A stretch of 64,000 nucleotides of DNA from Anaerolineales bacterium (GCA_020634855.1 JACKAU010000008.1:366298-430297); one strand, 5' to 3'. Shown: positions 53,360 through 63,166, numbered from the stretch's first letter. The notes: generated by a model from the sequence alone, not told the origin. Program-made: numbers and translations.

Positions 53360-55372
53360 GTGCCCAGCTTTAGAATAGTCTCTCTTGTGCTCGTTTTGAC
53401 GTTTTTCTTGAGTCATCCGCTCTCGGCAACCGGTCATTCTTTAATCCAGCAGCGCACCGATGCCTTTGAACCCGCTGATTGTCCTTTTGAAAATCCATTT
53501 TTCAGCTTCATTACTCCGGAGTCGCAGGGTTTTGAGTGCGGCTATGTGACCGTGCCGGAACAACACGCCGACCCCGACGGCCCAACGATTCGCCTGCCGG
53601 TAGCAATCCTGAAAGCCTCCGGCGACAACCCCCAACCCGACCCACTGTTTCTGGCCCAAGGCGGCCCTGGCGGCGACGCGTTTGGCGTTTTTAGCACTAT
53701 CCTGCCCAATACCAATCTAGCCCGAGACCGTGACCTGGTGATCTTCAACCAGCGCGGCACCCTCTACGCCGATCCGCAGTTGGCCTGCACCGAGCTAAAT
53801 GACATTCTGGCCGAGCTGTTGGTCGCGCCTCGTGACAAGGCCGATGAACTCACCAAGAATGCTTACACCCAATGTTACGAACGATTTCAAGCAGAGGGGA
53901 TCAACCTATCGGCCTACAACAGTGTTGAAAACGCGGCCGATATCGAGGCCATTCGCGCCGCGTTGGGCTACGACACCTTCAACTTTTATGGCGTCTCCTA
54001 TGGCACCCTGCTGGGCCTGCACCTGATGCGCGACCATCCCGAACATCTGCGCAGCGTCATTCTCGATGCGGTGGTGCCGCCCCAACTCAATTTTATCCCG
54101 CTGGTGCCGCAAAACACCAACCGCCTGTTTGACCAGTTCTTTCAGGCCTGCGCCGCCGATGAAACATGTCAGGCGGAATATCCTGACCTTGAAACGCGTT
54201 TTTTCGCGGTCGTTGATCAGCTTAACGAGCAACCCACTACCCTGACCATTGCCGACCCCGATACCGGTCAGCATTACGACGTCCGGCTGGACGGCGACAC
54301 CCTGCTCGGTTTCGTCTATCAAATCGCCTATTTGCCGGAAGCCTACGCCATTTTCCCCAATATGGTCAAAAGCTTTGAAGCCGGCGACTACCGCTTTATC
54401 GAGGTCATTCTACCGCTGTTTCTCTTTGACGATACCATCAGCGACGGCATGTATTTCTCAGTGATCTGCGCCGAGGATGCCGATTTCGATCCGGAGGCGA
54501 CTCCGCTGGCCGGGCTTCGTCCGCAAATTGCGGCCAACGCTGTCGAAGATTTGAAAAACTCTTACATCGATATGTGCGCTATCTGGCAAGTCGATGCGCT
54601 GGGGCCGTTCATCGATGAGCCGGTGGTCAGTGATATTCCCACCTTGCTGCTGTCAGGCGAATTCGATCCCATCACCCCGCCGGAAAACGCCGCCGCCGCC
54701 GCCGCATCGCTATCAAACAGCTTCAACTATGTCGATGCGGTCGGCAGTCACGGCGCATTCGGCTCCGATGCCTGCGCCAACCAAATCGTTGAGGCGTTCC
54801 TCAACAATCCCACCGTGCCACCCAATGCCAGCTGCCTGACTCAAGCCTCCCCGGACAATTTTGTGCCCCCCAACACCATTCGGGTCGATTTAATCCACCA
54901 AATCAACACGCTCGATCCCTGGGCGGTGGCCTTTACGTTGTTGGCCGGCCTATTCTTGTTGGGGATTCTGTCGGCCTTTGTGGTGTGGCCGATCGTATTG
55001 GTTGTCCGGCTCATCACCCAGCGAAAAATCGAAACCGAGTCCCGGCTGCTGCGTTGGACTCGCAGTGGTTTAGTTATTGTGTTCGGGCTGTTGGCTCTGG
55101 TCTTTGTGGTCGGTCTCAATATTTTTATCGTCCAGTCGCTTAGCGGCTCGATGGCCATCCTGTCGGTGGTCTCAAGTTGGGCCGCGCCGTTGTTTATTGT
55201 GCCTTACCTGCTGGCGCTGCTGGCGCTGGGCATTATCGCCCTTATGATTTGGAGTTGGCAGAAAAAAGAGGGGACTATTTGGAGTCGATTGTATTACACG
55301 TTTTTGACGCTCTGTGTCATAGGCTATATAAGCATGCTGGCTTTCACCGGTATGTTTTCGGTGTTAATCTAA
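53360..55372 (+). CDS. S33-like alpha/beta hydrolase (prolyl/tripeptidyl aminopeptidase type), membrane-bound
   Basis: This 670-residue protein has a signal peptide and an alpha/beta hydrolase domain. The oxyanion region is AQGGPGGDAFG, the nucleophile elbow GVSYGTLLGLH (Ser near 213), the acid GEFDPITPPENAA and the His in SHGAFGS. Four hydrophobic segments (about 515-665) form a C-terminal membrane domain, which is unusual for this family. It likely cleaves N-terminal peptides outside the membrane. GTG is the start; GAGGAG lies just upstream. Confidence 0.87.
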   Translation: MPSFRIVSLVLVLTFFLSHPLSATGHSLIQQRTDAFEPADCPFENPFFSFITPESQGFECGYVTVPEQHADPDGPTIRLPVAILKASGDNPQPDPLFLAQGGPGGDAFGVFSTILPNTNLARDRDLVIFNQRGTLYADPQLACTELNDILAELLVAPRDKADELTKNAYTQCYERFQAEGINLSAYNSVENAADIEAIRAALGYDTFNFYGVSYGTLLGLHLMRDHPEHLRSVILDAVVPPQLNFIPLVPQNTNRLFDQFFQACAADETCQAEYPDLETRFFAVVDQLNEQPTTLTIADPDTGQHYDVRLDGDTLLGFVYQIAYLPEAYAIFPNMVKSFEAGDYRFIEVILPLFLFDDTISDGMYFSVICAEDADFDPEATPLAGLRPQIAANAVEDLKNSYIDMCAIWQVDALGPFIDEPVVSDIPTLLLSGEFDPITPPENAAAAAASLSNSFNYVDAVGSHGAFGSDACANQIVEAFLNNPTVPPNASCLTQASPDNFVPPNTIRVDLIHQINTLDPWAVAFTLLAGLFLLGILSAFVVWPIVLVVRLITQRKIETESRLLRWTRSGLVIVFGLLALVFVVGLNIFIVQSLSGSMAILSVVSSWAAPLFIVPYLLALLALGIIALMIWSWQKKEGTIWSRLYYTFLTLCVIGYISMLAFTGMFSVLI

Positions 55373-55377
55373 CCCAA

Positions 55378-55430
55378 GCTCGTAGTAAGCCCTGTGGGGC
55401 TACGGCATCGCTAAAGCGATGACTACGAGC
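55378..55430 (+). terminator. Hairpin terminator after the S33 hydrolase
   Basis: GCTCGTAGT (55378-55386) and ACTACGAGC (55422-55430) pair, with an inner CATCGCT/AGCGATG hairpin, followed by CTTTTTATC. This fits an intrinsic terminator. Confidence 0.7.
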
Positions 55431-55452
55431 CTTTTTATCAAAGGAGATTTCA

Positions 55453-56043
55453 ATGGATTCACTACTCAATACGCTGGCCGGTCAAATCGATGACCGAACT
55501 ATTCAACAGCTTAGTTCGCAAATTGGGGCCGATCCAAACACGACTCAGCAGGCTGTTAGCGCCGCGCTGCCGATGCTGCTGGGCGCGCTTGAACGAAACA
55601 CCACCTCTTCGCAGGGGGCAGAGGCGCTGACCAACGCGGTTCAGCGCGATCATAACGGCAGCATCTTGAATAACTTGTCGTCCGCACTGGCCGATCCGGC
55701 CACCCTCCAGGACGGCAGCGCCATTCTGGGCCACGTACTGGGCGCCAACCAAAGCAATGTCCAGAGCGGCATCAGCAGTTTTAGCGGCCTGGATCAAAAC
55801 TCGACCGGCCAACTGCTGGCTCTCCTGGCGCCCGTAGTTTTGGGCGCGCTGGGCCAAATGCAGCAGCAGCACAACCTCGATGCAAACGGTGTGGCCGGGG
55901 TGCTGCAAAACGAGCGGCCGCAAACCGAATCGATCCTGGGCGGGTTTGCCCAACTACTGGACATGGACCACGACGGCGATATCACTGATGATATTATTAA
56001 CATCGGCTCTCAATTGCTGAGTGGGTGGCTCGGTAAAAAGTAG
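55453..56043 (+). CDS. DUF937 domain protein
   Basis: This is a 196-residue YidB/DUF937-type protein. The pattern SSQIGADPNTTQQAVSAALP near 20 and LLALLAPVVLGALGQ near 120 are the two repeat-like halves, with Gln/Asn-rich text between. MDHDGDITDDI near the C-terminus resembles a calcium loop. Function unknown. AAAGGAG precedes the ATG. Confidence 0.85.
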   Translation: MDSLLNTLAGQIDDRTIQQLSSQIGADPNTTQQAVSAALPMLLGALERNTTSSQGAEALTNAVQRDHNGSILNNLSSALADPATLQDGSAILGHVLGANQSNVQSGISSFSGLDQNSTGQLLALLAPVVLGALGQMQQQHNLDANGVAGVLQNERPQTESILGGFAQLLDMDHDGDITDDIINIGSQLLSGWLGKK

Positions 56044-56127
56044 TGGCTCAACGGTATTCCGTGGGGTTGACCTCATCAAACGTAAAACGTGATGCGTAAA
56101 AAGGAATTACGTTTTACGTTTTTAGTT

Positions 56128-57231
56128 TTAAACCGCAAAGCGCTCGTACTCGTTCTGGCAGGGATTGCCCCACACGGCCCACATCTCGTGGGTGGCGGGA
56201 CGCATAATAGCGGCGCTGCAGCTTTCGATCCACATCGGCTCTTCGGCGTGAACGCAGATGCCGCTGCTGGCGTCGTGATTGCGGGTGAGGGCGACCAAAT
56301 CGTCCAGGGTGATGTGGCCCGAATCGAGGCGGTTTTGGGCCACGCTTAGCCGCGTTTCGGAGCTAAGGCGCGATTGAGGCAGACGCTCCCGTTCGACCTC
56401 GATGTTGCGAGGCAGCAGACAGTGATTGGTATGCACCATCGAACCGTGGGCGACTTCTTGAACGTGGCAGCGCGAGGCCATCGCCTCGACGTTGTAGCCC
56501 CGGCCGTGGGCATCGATCAGCATATAATTATGCGCCCCGGCCAATTTGGCTTCGGTGATACATGCTAAAGCCGCATCGATATTATCTTGAGCTAAAACCT
56601 GGCGGACCACAAACGGCCAGGTGACGCCCACCTGGCCGTCGCCGCCTAATATATTGTTGACCCCAACCGCGATCCCGGCCTCGTTCATACCGATCATCCC
56701 CACGCAGCCGACAATCGTCATCGTCAAAAAGCTGAGTCCCCCGGCCGGTTTACCTCGCAGTAGAATAACAAAAGGTGTGGCCGTATCGTGCATATCCCAG
56801 GTTTGGCCGTAAAAGCCATAGCCGTCGACGGTCGCGTCCGGGCTAACAATAAAGGCTGTGCAGTTGTCAGCGCCGGGATGAGCCGGGGCTGGGCTGCTTT
56901 GAACAACAGGGTCAGTGTTATAAACCGTGTCGATGAAATCGGTGAAGCCGTTGAGGATGACCAGTTCGGGTAAGCCGACGCCGGTAGCCTGGCTCATGCC
57001 GCGCAGTTCCGCCATCAAGGCAGGCGCATAGGCTTCGTGGTAGGGCAAGCAGGCCCGCCCCAAGGCTAACACCTCAGCCCTGGCCAGCGTGCGACCAGTC
57101 CATTTTTTATCGCTGCTCAGCCGGACGCGCTCTTCAGCCAATTCGGGTATTTGGTCGGCGTAGGCCTGTCCGTGCCGGTAGCCCATTTCAAAAGGGCTGC
57201 CCGATAGCTCTAAAACTCTAAATTTTGGCAC
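56128..57231 (-). CDS. C45-family acyltransferase/amidase-like hydrolase
   Basis: This is a 367-residue Ntn-hydrolase-fold protein like isopenicillin N acyltransferase relatives. Residues 1-30 (GSPFEMGYRHGQAYA) and the nucleophile Cys124 in ADNCTAFIVS are typical. VHTNHCLLP and MIGMNEAGIAVGVNN are further motifs. The precursor may self-cleave before Cys124. It overlaps the 3' end of hemA by 22 bp. Substrate unknown. Confidence 0.85.
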   Translation of the reverse strand: MPKFRVLELSGSPFEMGYRHGQAYADQIPELAEERVRLSSDKKWTGRTLARAEVLALGRACLPYHEAYAPALMAELRGMSQATGVGLPELVILNGFTDFIDTVYNTDPVVQSSPAPAHPGADNCTAFIVSPDATVDGYGFYGQTWDMHDTATPFVILLRGKPAGGLSFLTMTIVGCVGMIGMNEAGIAVGVNNILGGDGQVGVTWPFVVRQVLAQDNIDAALACITEAKLAGAHNYMLIDAHGRGYNVEAMASRCHVQEVAHGSMVHTNHCLLPRNIEVERERLPQSRLSSETRLSVAQNRLDSGHITLDDLVALTRNHDASSGICVHAEEPMWIESCSAAIMRPATHEMWAVWGNPCQNEYERFAV

Positions 57232-58592
57232 TGTCTAATTCTCTCAGGGTTTGTTTGGGGTTCCTGCGGGGTCAGCGCCGGTTTGGCCGGTAGGGTTGCT
57301 GGTTTCCGGGTTGGCTCTAAGTCAAACAGCCGGCGCACCTTAGACGCATACTCCGCCCCATTACCGTGTACGGCTTCGTGCTTTAATTGCAGGGTGGGTT
57401 TATGCAGAATTTTATTGACCAGCCGATGACTCATCGTAGCGATGAGTTCTCGCTCACGCTCATCGAGATCGAGCTTATTGAACAGCCGATCCAACTCCAT
57501 CTGCCGGAGTTCTTCGATCTGACCGCGCAGGTCGGTTATCGTCGAGACCACATCCAGCGACATCAGCCACTCGACGGCCTGGGTCACTTCTTCAACGACG
57601 ATCTGCTCCACCAGGGGGATTTCCGAGGCCCGTTCGCGCACATTGTCGTCAACCTGACTCTGGAGATCATCAATATCACGCAGAAAAACATTAGGTATGC
57701 GGCGCACGTCGGGGTCGATATCGCGCGGTACGGCGATGTCGATGAGGAACAGGGGGCGCTGGGGCCGCTCGTTCATCGCCTGCTCCACCATCTCCTGGGT
57801 AAGGATGATATGAGGCGCGCCGGTAGCGACAATGATCACATCGGAGCTGACCAGAATGCGCGGCAAATGTTGAAAGGTAGCGGCTTTACCGCCCCAGGCA
57901 TCGGCCAGGATTTGGGCCCGTTCATAGGTTCGGTTGACGACCGTCACCTCTGACACACCGCGCTGGATGAGCGCCCGCACCGCCACGGCCCCCATTTCAC
58001 CCGCACCGATGAGCGCCACCTGCCGGTCGGTCAGGTCGCCCAAAAGCTGCTGGGCCAAGCCGGCGGCCACCGAGCTAACCGAGGCCGGGTTGACGCTGAT
58101 ACGGGTTTCGGTACGGACTCGCTTACCGGCGTGAATAGCCGCTCGAAACAGACCGGACAGCACGGTTCCGGCCGCCTTTTGCGACAGCGCCGCCTCATAG
58201 GCATCGGTAATCTGGCCCAGAATTTGCGGTTCGCCCAGCACCATCGAGTCCAAGCCGCAGGCCACACGAAATAGGTGTCGAATGGCTTGTTCGTCTTCCA
58301 GCATGTAGAGGTGTTCGGCAAAGATACTGGCCGGCGTGTCGCAGGCCCGGCTGAGCAGATCGATGATGGCGCGGGTGCCCTTCTGTGGATCGCGTACCGT
58401 GGCGTAAACCTCCATGCGGTTGCAGGTGGACAAAATGACGCCCTCCATTACCGTTTCAAGATGGGCTTGCTGGTGGTGGGTGGTATCAAAATGGGTCAAG
58501 GCCGATTTTAGGGACGCAGGTGAGAAGCTGAGTTGTTCTCGAATGGCGACGGGAGCGGTTTTGTGGCTTAGCCCGATTAGTAAGACTTTCAT
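57210..58592 (-). CDS. hemA: Glutamyl-tRNA reductase
   Basis: This is a 460-residue first enzyme of C5 heme synthesis. LIGLSHKTAPVAIREQLSF, the catalytic Cys57 in ILSTCNRMEVYA, the NADPH loop GAGEMG near 190 and the C-terminal dimerisation helices are clear. A Pro-rich tail of about 40 residues (PATLPAKPALTPQEPQTNP) extends beyond the usual end. The next heme gene (hemC or hemL) is not adjacent. It overlaps the C45 gene. Confidence 0.95.
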   Translation of the reverse strand: MKVLLIGLSHKTAPVAIREQLSFSPASLKSALTHFDTTHHQQAHLETVMEGVILSTCNRMEVYATVRDPQKGTRAIIDLLSRACDTPASIFAEHLYMLEDEQAIRHLFRVACGLDSMVLGEPQILGQITDAYEAALSQKAAGTVLSGLFRAAIHAGKRVRTETRISVNPASVSSVAAGLAQQLLGDLTDRQVALIGAGEMGAVAVRALIQRGVSEVTVVNRTYERAQILADAWGGKAATFQHLPRILVSSDVIIVATGAPHIILTQEMVEQAMNERPQRPLFLIDIAVPRDIDPDVRRIPNVFLRDIDDLQSQVDDNVRERASEIPLVEQIVVEEVTQAVEWLMSLDVVSTITDLRGQIEELRQMELDRLFNKLDLDERERELIATMSHRLVNKILHKPTLQLKHEAVHGNGAEYASKVRRLFDLEPTRKPATLPAKPALTPQEPQTNPERIRQCQNLEF

Positions 58593-59172
58593 GCGTTTTT
58601 CATCCTATTTTAAGATTACTTGTGGTAGAAGTGGTCATGCTCTGTAGGTATAATTATAAATTAGGGTCGATTCATCGCAAGGATACAGGGCCAATCTGCT
58701 CTAATATTAGGCGCTCATACTCGATCTGCTGGTTCAGGGAGCAACCATCCATAATACATTTGAGGGATGATGACAATGGGTACAAGATTCCGCTGGTCGA
58801 GGCGGCTGTGTAATTTTGTGAAGGGTTACACAATTTTGGGCCGCCGTATTATACCATTACCAACGACTTTGACAATTTAGCCGCAAACTTCATATTGAAT
58901 TTTGAATTTTGAACAGCTTATCACGATCTTCTTCCGAGAGATCGGAGGCGGGGACTCCGAAAAGGCAAACTGGTGGGGATACAACCATAAAATTTCGAGT
59001 AGGCGAGGGCGTGACCCTCGCCTACCCACCGGAGCGACAAAGCTGGCTTTGTCATTCACAATAGGGAACAAAGTAAACTTTGTCGCTCCAGATCTTGCTG
59101 GGGAAATGACAAAAAGAATGAAATTTACTGTAGGACAAACTTAAGTTTGTCCTACAAATCTTGGGCTTCCAA
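58593..59172. terminator. Intergenic region with three strong hairpins
   Basis: The region between hemA and the M16 gene, both leftward, contains GTAGGCGAGGG (58999-59009) / CCCTCGCCTAC (59015-59025), and GGAGCGACAAAG (59031-59042) / CTTTGTCGCTCC (59078-59089). It also holds a 28-bp perfect palindrome at 59129-59156 centred on AACTTAAGTT. The last probably ends the M16 transcript. 58593-58990 should hold the hemA promoter; no gene is seen there. Confidence 0.6.
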
Positions 59173-62064
59173 CTACTCCTCGATAACCTGACCATCGGCA
59201 TCAACGACCACCACCGGGCCGATATCTTCAAGCTGAGGTTCGACTTCCGCCGCATTACCGACGACGACAATGATCGGCGACTCGGTGTCGATGTATTTGG
59301 CTGCGGCGTCTAAAGCCTCGTCGGCCGTTACCGCTTCCAGGTTGGGCAGATAGTCGTTTAGCTCATCAATAGGTACGCCGGTCAGGTACCGGTTGCTGAG
59401 TTGGTCGGCAAAGTCGGCCGGGTCTTCGATGCGCAGGGCAAAGTTACCGATCAGCAAGCCTTTGGCGTCGGTTAGCTCGGTCTCGGAGATGGGTTCGGTG
59501 GTGATTTTGTCCAGCTCGGCCAAAACTTCGCGGATAGCGTCGCCGGCGTGGGCCTGGTCAACATCGCTCAACACCCGGAAGGTGCTGATATCGTTGGGCC
59601 GGCCGAAGCGGCTGTAAATACCGTAGGTATAGCCCTTATCCTCGCGCAAGTTATCGAACAGGCGGGAAGATGCCCCACCGCCCAACACCGAGTTGACCAC
59701 AGTCAAAGCGTAGCGGTCGGGGTTACGGGCGTTGATGGCCCGGTTGCCGATTTGAATCGTGGCCTGCTCCGACTCCGGCCGATCAACCAGGTAAATGACC
59801 GAGGTGTCGCCGACCTTCACCGCCGGATAGTCGAGATAATCCGGCACGTCGCCGGCCGGCCAATCGCCAAAGACCCGCTCGGTTTGAGCCTGGACGTCCT
59901 CCAGAGTGGTATCGCCGACGACCACCAGCAGCGCGTTATTGGGCTTGAAGTAAGTTTCGTAGTAATCGATCAGATCGGCCTGGGTCAAATCGCTGACCGT
60001 TTCCGAGGTCGTGTAGTAGCCATAAGGATGATCGACGTAGGCAATGCGGCCAAACTGGTGATTGGCCAGAGTGTCGGGATCGACCTCATCCTGTTCCAAA
60101 AAGGTCAGTGTCTGCTCACGGACGACTTCCAACTCCTGCTCCGGAAAGGTGGGGTTGAGGGTCATATCTTGCAGCAAATCAAAGGCCAAGTCGGCATCCG
60201 TGCTCAAGGCATTGACCGACAGCGACAACCACTCCAACGAAGCGTTCGACCCGACCGAGCCGCCAACCGCCTCAATCGCTTCGGCGATTTCCGCCGCCGT
60301 GCGATTCTCCGTGCCCTTGGTCAGCAGTTCGGCCACGAAATCGGCCACGCCCTGCTGATCGGCCTCAGCCGCTGCCGTGCCGCCGCCGACGTACAACTGC
60401 AAATTCAGCTTCGGTACTTCGCTTTGCTCGACAAAGATGACTTCCAACCCGTTGTCCAAGGTAAACGTTTCAAACGGCGGAAAGTCAGTCTCGGTGATGG
60501 GCAGCGAAGCCGGAACCTCGGTACGACTGACAACCCCTTCCGGTAATTCGGCCAGCGCCTCATCGGTCAGGTCGAGATCGAGTACGTCTGAGGCCGGCTC
60601 GTCGCTGACCTCCACATCGACCGGCTCGACCAGCAGGCCGGGATAGTCGGCCAACTGTTCCTCGCCGTCAGGCAGGGTGACGAGGATGTTCGCCGGTTTG
60701 TCGCGCAAATAAATTTCAGCCACGCGCTCGATATCGGCCAGCGTGACGGCTTCGTACATATCCAGTTCATCGATCAACGCGTTGGGATCGTTGAAGTTAA
60801 GTACCGCATCCTGAATCGACTCGGCCGTACTCAGCGCCGACGCCCGGAAGCCGGTGATGGCGCCGACCAACATGCGGGTTTTGACCCGGTCGAGTTCTTC
60901 CTGGGTAACGCCGTCTTCGATCACCGAGTCAAATTCGGTGCGAATTACATCGGCTACGGTATCGACCGAGTCGCCGGTGTTGGGGAAGCCCCCGGCGTAC
61001 AGAATGCTCGCGCCCAAGTAATCGGTCAGGTTGGTGAACGCCGAGGCCGCTTTCCCTTGGCGGACGATGTTCTGCTCAAAGCGGCTGCTGTCGCCGCTAC
61101 CCAGGATATCCATCAACAAATCAAGCGCGTAAAAATCGGGCGTCCCACGCGGCGGGCCGACCACGGTCATCACGTAGCGAGGCAGCTCCACCTGCGGGTC
61201 GATCAACGTCTCTTGATAACCGATGGCGTAGCCGTCGGGCGTGGTTTCGGTTACGGGAAATTCGTCCGGCAGAGGATACACGTCGGTAATCGGCGCTAGC
61301 GGCTCGCCGGCGGGGATATCGCCAAAGTAAGCTTGCACCAACTCCTGAGTAAGTTCCACATCAATATCGCCGACGATAACCAGGGTCGCGTTGTTGGGTT
61401 TGTAATACGTATCGTGGAAATCTTGCAGTTCGCCCAGCGCGGCGGCCTTGAGATCGTCGGGGCTGCCGATGACGGAGCGCTCGTAGGGGACGTAGCCCTG
61501 GAAGGGCAGGGTCAGCAGCCGGCGACCGGAGACGCCGTAGGGCTGATTGGCGACGCGCTGGTTGTACTCTTCCAGCACCACGTCGCGCTGCGTTTCAAAC
61601 GCCTCTTGATCGACATCCAGCGAGGCCATACGGTCGCTCTCCAACCACAGCACACGCGGCAGTTCGTTCGACGGCGCGACTTCCCAATACGCGGTTTTAT
61701 CGGCCGCGGTGTAGGCGTTGTTGTCCGCCCCGATGGCTTCCAGATAAGCGTGATACTCGTCGTTGCCGACGTTGGCCGAGCCTTCGAACATCATATGCTC
61801 GAACATGTGGGCAAAGCCGGAACGCTCCGCCGGATCGTTAGCGCCGCCCACGTGGTACCAAATATCAACGGCCACCACCGGTGCGGAGTGATCTTCGGCC
61901 AGAATCACCCGCAAGCCGTTCGGCAGCGTGTAATCGACCAAATCGAGGGTGTAATCTTCAAAGTCGATGTTCTTTACATCGCTGTCTTGGGCCAGGGCCG
62001 AGCCGGTCAAGGCGGCGCTCAACAAAATCATCATTGCCAGCAAAACGCCGGTCTTTCTTCGCAT
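59173..62064 (-). CDS. Two-domain M16 zinc peptidase, secreted
   Basis: This is a 963-residue protein with a signal peptide. The first M16 unit has the inverted zinc motif AHMFEHMMFEGS (His86, Glu89, His90) and a third ligand Glu in VVLEEYNQR near 166. The second unit (about 525-950) has lost the HxxEH motif (GVADFVAELLTKG) and is the structural half. This is the usual arrangement of pitrilysin/M16 fusions. It likely degrades peptides outside the membrane. Confidence 0.92.
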   Translation of the reverse strand: MRRKTGVLLAMMILLSAALTGSALAQDSDVKNIDFEDYTLDLVDYTLPNGLRVILAEDHSAPVVAVDIWYHVGGANDPAERSGFAHMFEHMMFEGSANVGNDEYHAYLEAIGADNNAYTAADKTAYWEVAPSNELPRVLWLESDRMASLDVDQEAFETQRDVVLEEYNQRVANQPYGVSGRRLLTLPFQGYVPYERSVIGSPDDLKAAALGELQDFHDTYYKPNNATLVIVGDIDVELTQELVQAYFGDIPAGEPLAPITDVYPLPDEFPVTETTPDGYAIGYQETLIDPQVELPRYVMTVVGPPRGTPDFYALDLLMDILGSGDSSRFEQNIVRQGKAASAFTNLTDYLGASILYAGGFPNTGDSVDTVADVIRTEFDSVIEDGVTQEELDRVKTRMLVGAITGFRASALSTAESIQDAVLNFNDPNALIDELDMYEAVTLADIERVAEIYLRDKPANILVTLPDGEEQLADYPGLLVEPVDVEVSDEPASDVLDLDLTDEALAELPEGVVSRTEVPASLPITETDFPPFETFTLDNGLEVIFVEQSEVPKLNLQLYVGGGTAAAEADQQGVADFVAELLTKGTENRTAAEIAEAIEAVGGSVGSNASLEWLSLSVNALSTDADLAFDLLQDMTLNPTFPEQELEVVREQTLTFLEQDEVDPDTLANHQFGRIAYVDHPYGYYTTSETVSDLTQADLIDYYETYFKPNNALLVVVGDTTLEDVQAQTERVFGDWPAGDVPDYLDYPAVKVGDTSVIYLVDRPESEQATIQIGNRAINARNPDRYALTVVNSVLGGGASSRLFDNLREDKGYTYGIYSRFGRPNDISTFRVLSDVDQAHAGDAIREVLAELDKITTEPISETELTDAKGLLIGNFALRIEDPADFADQLSNRYLTGVPIDELNDYLPNLEAVTADEALDAAAKYIDTESPIIVVVGNAAEVEPQLEDIGPVVVVDADGQVIEE

Positions 62065-62213
62065 GGAATCTCCTCCAGATTCTTGGGGTTACGGAAGATA
62101 TTAGCCAGCCAAGATTAAGAGCGCGTGAATGCAGCGGCGAGTTGGATTAATGTTAAATGAGTCGTTACCGACGCCCGCAGCGATTGAATTTTACCCGGAG
62201 TCGCCCGGCAAAC

Positions 62214-62240
62214 AAAAAGCGCTCAGTGCGAGCGCTTTTT
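62214..62240. terminator. Bidirectional intrinsic terminator
   Basis: AAAAAGCGCT (62214-62223), loop CAGTGCG, AGCGCTTTTT (62231-62240). A perfect stem with As before and Ts after, serving the leftward gene ending at 62309. The neighbouring 62254-62332 holds a GACCGCCGA family element with one 7-bp arm insertion. Confidence 0.8.
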
Positions 62241-62308
62241 GGCGTCTAACGGCTGACCGCCGACCGTTGACCGCCGAAGGCCAACGAACGCGTCCATTTT
62301 TCGGTGGT

Positions 62309-62671
62309 CTACGGTCGGCTGACGGCGGTCTCGTTACGGCTGATCCCCATTAATCTCGGCTCACTGCGACCGGGCATTAGAAAGCGCGCCTGACCGTCGA
62401 GGTCGAGCGGCCAATAAACGCTCAGCAGGTCGAGCAAGGTTAGCAGCGAGAAAGCGCACGCATTGGGCAAATATTTCATGGTGAGGTTGATAGTGCCCAG
62501 CAACTGCTCCTCGGTGAGCGAGCCGAAGCTGCCGGTAGTGTGCATCAGCTCGACAAATTTGTTGAGCGTCCGCTCGTCAGCCTCGGGAATGTTGCGAATG
62601 GCAAAGGAGGCCATGGCTGAGATGTGTTGTTTATCAATTTTGTTGGAACCGGACTTGTTTTGATGGGACAT
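62309..62671 (-). CDS. Hypothetical protein with a repeat-derived C-terminus
   Basis: This 120-residue protein is helical (ADERTLNKFVELMHTTGSF, LLGTINLTMKYLPN). The last codons (ending in NETAVSRP) lie inside the GACCGCCGA palindrome, so the original stop was probably altered when the element arrived. AAGGAA precedes the ATG. No family was recognised; it follows the 147-residue gene on the same strand. Confidence 0.55.
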   Translation of the reverse strand: MSHQNKSGSNKIDKQHISAMASFAIRNIPEADERTLNKFVELMHTTGSFGSLTEEQLLGTINLTMKYLPNACAFSLLTLLDLLSVYWPLDLDGQARFLMPGRSEPRLMGISRNETAVSRP

Positions 62672-62709
62672 GCGTCATTCCTTAGTAGGTTATTAGTCAT
62701 TCTTTGCTG

Positions 62710-63153
62710 TTAAAACGTCGTTGGTAACTCGATATGGGGGCCTTTCTCTTTGGGTGGGCCGATTTGATCGATGCCAAATGAGTAAGCCGTATAGAGCAGG
62801 GTATTTTTAATTCCCAGGTAATAGGATTTCAACTGTCGCTGTTGCGAGGTCGCCTCGATGGGCGTGCTGAGCAAAAGTATCCAGGCAATCTCTAATGTAT
62901 ATTTGATATCCTGTTTATTCCAGGTTCTCAAGCGTAATTCACCGGTTGGCGGTTTTTTTGACGAATTGGCCTCGTTTAAGTCGATGCCAAATCGCTTGGT
63001 CAAGTAGTCGAGGGCGGCTTGGCTGCCTTGCAGATAGGCTTTGGCGTAGCCGTCTCCGTCTTCGATAAACTGCGCGGGCACACTGGCCTCGATGCCGGCC
63101 TTGACCGCCCGTAAATGCGTTTTGACGCCTTCAACGTGCCATATTTTGGCCAT
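62710..63153 (-). CDS. Hypothetical protein
   Basis: This 147-residue protein starts MAKIWHVEGVKTHLRAVKAG. The ATG at 63153 follows AAAAGGAC, and the longer frame to 63192 is rejected because it overlaps the SPFH gene. Mixed alpha/beta composition, no domain recognised. Co-transcribed with its two neighbours. Confidence 0.6.
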   Translation of the reverse strand: MAKIWHVEGVKTHLRAVKAGIEASVPAQFIEDGDGYAKAYLQGSQAALDYLTKRFGIDLNEANSSKKPPTGELRLRTWNKQDIKYTLEIAWILLLSTPIEATSQQRQLKSYYLGIKNTLLYTAYSFGIDQIGPPKEKGPHIELPTTF

Positions 63154-63166
63154 GATGTTTGTCCTT

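Noticed and set aside
58902..59144. An 80-codon ORF upstream of the M16 end
   Set aside because: It crosses three hairpins and has no start signal.
59548..60546. A 332-codon rightward ORF
   Set aside because: Antisense shadow of the M16 peptidase; composition is that of reverse-read codons.
61333..62118. A 261-codon rightward ORF
   Set aside because: Antisense to the M16 N-terminal half, which has a clear signal peptide and zinc site.
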